Assembly (NCBI GenBank): GCA_008921705.1 | Contig: VFFE01009068.1 | Location: 713,977 to 777,976 of the forward strand | DNA from: Burhinus oedicnemus | Taxonomy: Eukaryota; Chordata; Aves; Charadriiformes; Burhinidae | Direction of reading: 5' to 3' | Length of the DNA: 64,000 bases | Shown here: positions 62,481 through 64,000 of the stretch, one piece after another | Layout: every line of letters begins with the position of its first letter | Position numbering within the stretch: position 1 is the first letter of the stretch | Notes under the pieces: generated by a model | What the model was told of the DNA's origin: nothing | The model's database searches: none | What the model saw: only the letters and a program-made list of their open reading frames with translations | Program-made: the position numbers and the translations under genes

Positions 62481-63377
62481 ATAGAATCATAGAATCACCT
62501 AGGTTGGTAGAGACCTTTCAGATCATCAAGTCCAACCATCAGCCTAACTCTGCCAAAACCAACACTAAACCATGTCCCTCAGCACCACATCTACCCATCT
62601 TTTAAATATCTCCAGGGATGTTGATTCCACCACTTCCCCGGGCAGCCTGTTCCAATGCTTGGTAACCCTTTCTGTGAAGAAATTTTTCATAATATCCAAT
62701 CTAAACCGTCCCTGGCACAACTTGAGGTCATTTCCTCTCATCCTATGGCTTGTTACTTGGGAGAAGAGACAGACCCCCACCTCACTAAAACCTCTTTTCA
62801 GGTAGTTGTAGAGGGCGATAAGGTGTTCCCTCAGCCTCCTTTTCTCCACGCTAAACAACCCCAGTTCCCTCAGCCGCTCCTCATAAGACTTGTGCTCTAG
62901 ACCCTTCACCAGCATCATTGTCCTTGTCTGGACACACTCCAGCACCTCAATGTCTCTCCTGTAGTGAGGGGCCCAAAACTGAACACAGTATTCGAGATGG
63001 GGCCTCACCAGCGCTGAGTACAGAGGGACAATCACTTCCCTACTCCTGCTGGCCGCACTATTGCTGACACAAGCCAGGACCCTGTTAGCCTTCTTGGCCG
63101 CCTGAGCACACTGCTGGCTCATATTCAGCTGGCTGTCAACCAACACCCCCAGGTCCTTTTCTGCCAGGCAGCTTTCCAGCCACTCTTCCCCAAGCCTGTA
63201 GTGTTGCATGGGGTTGTTGTGACCCAAGTGCAGGACCCGGCACTTGGCCGTGTTGAACTTCATACCATTGGCCTTGGCCCATCGATCCAGCCTGTCCAGA
63301 TCCCTCTGTATTGCCTTCCTACCCTCAAGCAGCTGGACGCTCCTGCCCAACTTGATGTAATCTGCAAACTTACCATC
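62481..63377 (-). mobile_element. CR1 LINE 3' end, antisense, 5'-truncated, about 0.9 kb, best preserved
   Basis: On the minus strand it starts abruptly inside the reverse transcriptase at about 63,377 and runs without a frame break through the C-terminus and 3'UTR to the terminal repeat at 62,481 (plus-strand CATAGAATCATAGAATCACC). It has the fewest visible lesions of the window's CR1 copies, which suggests the most recent insertion, though its short length also matters. Confidence 0.95.
62565..63377 (-). pseudogene. CR1 ORF2 C-terminus, open but truncated
   Basis: An uninterrupted frame of about 270 codons on the minus strand. It begins [19 protein letters not shown], then [95 protein letters not shown] and ends VDVVLRDMV at 62,565. 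The catalytic FADD box reads FADY (Tyr codon 63,357-63,359). The upstream two thirds of ORF2 were never inserted. No start codon of its own is expected, so it is a fragment and not a gene. It is a useful in-window reference: it has CGA and TGG at two sites where the 46.6 and 54.7 kb copies have TGA. Confidence 0.93.
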
Positions 63378-63578
63378 GTCTGAAATCTAAGTTTATTTTA
63401 CAGTTCAGTATCCAGCTGTCAGTGAAATAAAATGTCACAAAACTTTGACACTAAGTAATTACAGTAATCTGGACCTGTCCTGCTTTGAGGTAAAACAGAA
63501 CTAATTTTCTCTTCAGTAATTTTGCTTTGCAGCTAAGCCTCTTCTAACTAACTGAACTCTCTGAAATCAATAGTATAT
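63378..63578. other. Spacer between CR1 and LTR
   Basis: About 200 bp of AT-rich sequence. Nothing is recognised in it. Confidence 0.5.
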
Positions 63579-64000
63579 TGTTCAGACAGTTGATGCCAAG
63601 GAATGAGATGCAGAGAGGCTCTTGCTTATACTTATTGCTATAACAACCAAGGGCAGCCAACTTTGTTATTTGCTCCGTTGGAGAGTCCGAAGCAGAAAAG
63701 CGTAGAGGGGTCACACCTGTGGGGAGGAGTGGACAGGAGAGGTGACCCAAAACTGACCAACAGGGTATTCCATCCCATCTGCCTCGTGCTCAGTATAAAA
63801 GCTGAGGGGTAAAAGGGTCAGGTCTTTCTTCAATGGCCGGTGACCGAGGAGGACTCTGTTCGTCTGCCTTTGATCCCGATCCGAGCAATCCTGAATCTAG
63901 ATCCAGAATCCAGTTCCTGTCCGTCACTGAGTCCAGTCTGGGACTTTCCCAGTGTCTGCCGGGGATGTGATTGTCATCCTGGGAGCTTGATACGGTTTTG
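63579..64000 (+). mobile_element. Avian ERV LTR, cut by the window end
   Basis: A sequence of higher G+C than its surroundings, beginning about TGTTCAGACAGTTGATGCCA and including AGGAATGAGATGCAGAGAGG, the TATA box AGTATAAAAGCTGAGG at 63,793-63,808, and a C/T-rich downstream part with TGGCCGGTGACCGAGGAGGA. This arrangement (TG start, TATA box about 215 bp in, R/U5-like region after it) is typical of a retroviral LTR in bird genomes. It is a different family from the two other LTRs in the window. Whether internal genes follow cannot be seen. The left edge is a best guess. Confidence 0.65.
63793..63800 (+). promoter_or_regulatory. TATA box of the terminal LTR
   Basis: GTATAAAA followed by GC-containing sequence, placed about 215 bp inside the presumed LTR. 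It would position transcription start some 25-30 bp downstream, near 63,825-63,830. Activity is not known. Confidence 0.6.

Noticed and set aside
1..64000. tRNA genes, CRISPR arrays, bacterial operons or phage genes
   Set aside because: No cloverleaf, spaced-repeat array or clustered long frames were seen. The composition and CR1 content indicate a bird nuclear genome.

Overview
The window is vertebrate nuclear DNA and almost certainly avian. The evidence is a dense population of CR1 LINE retrotransposons with bird-type 3' ends (short repeats of the ATTCTATG type), two copies of an LTR with TG...CA ends and a TATATACTGA-like core that I recognise from bird genomes, no Alu-, L1- or tRNA-SINE-like sequence, and AT-rich single-copy DNA between the repeats. 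I found no host protein-coding gene, tRNA, rRNA or CRISPR array. All protein similarity I can recognise is retrotransposon ORF2 (AP-type endonuclease plus reverse transcriptase), and every copy is broken. The window reads as intergenic DNA or the inside of a very long intron.

Layout. 1-10,587: AT-rich, unannotated, with one alternating purine-pyrimidine tract. 10,588-12,500: a stack of at least three CR1 pieces, two antisense and one sense, around a 0.45 kb GC-rich spacer of unknown origin. 13,965-14,556: a complete solo LTR. 14,557-25,366: AT-rich, with an exact 58-bp duplication (16,715 and 17,634) and one ancient CR1 remnant (about 18,150-18,430). 25,367-25,704: a large composite polypyrimidine microsatellite. 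25,705-40,055: AT-rich, with an AT-repeat block at 32.0-32.2 kb and a CR1 3'-end scrap at 33.26 kb. 40,056-42,067: an antisense CR1. 46,053-47,766: a CR1 scrap, a truncated LTR, a sense CR1 and an extra CR1 tail, packed end to end. 49,705-50,090: a degraded CR1. 54,691-61,485: a nearly continuous CR1 block with two long sense copies head to tail, then an old copy interrupted by an antisense CR1 3' end. 62,481-63,377: the best preserved CR1 3' half, antisense. 63,579-64,000: an LTR with a TATA box, cut by the window end.

CR1 copies fall into at least two younger groups, judged by ORF2 C-terminus and 3' end. One group is at 11.4, 46.6, 54.7 and 62.5 kb; the other is at 10.6, 40.1, 46.05 and 57.7 kb. 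Older diverged remnants lie at 11.7, 18.2, 33.3, 49.7 and 60.7 kb. No copy encodes a complete working ORF2: catalytic residues of the endonuclease or reverse transcriptase are changed, stops and frameshifts are present, and most copies are 5'-truncated. I did not find a new biological system. The observations most worth checking are the exact 58-bp duplication, two CR1 copies that share the same two stop codons, the GC-rich spacer at 11 kb, and the LTR/CR1 rearrangement at 46 kb.
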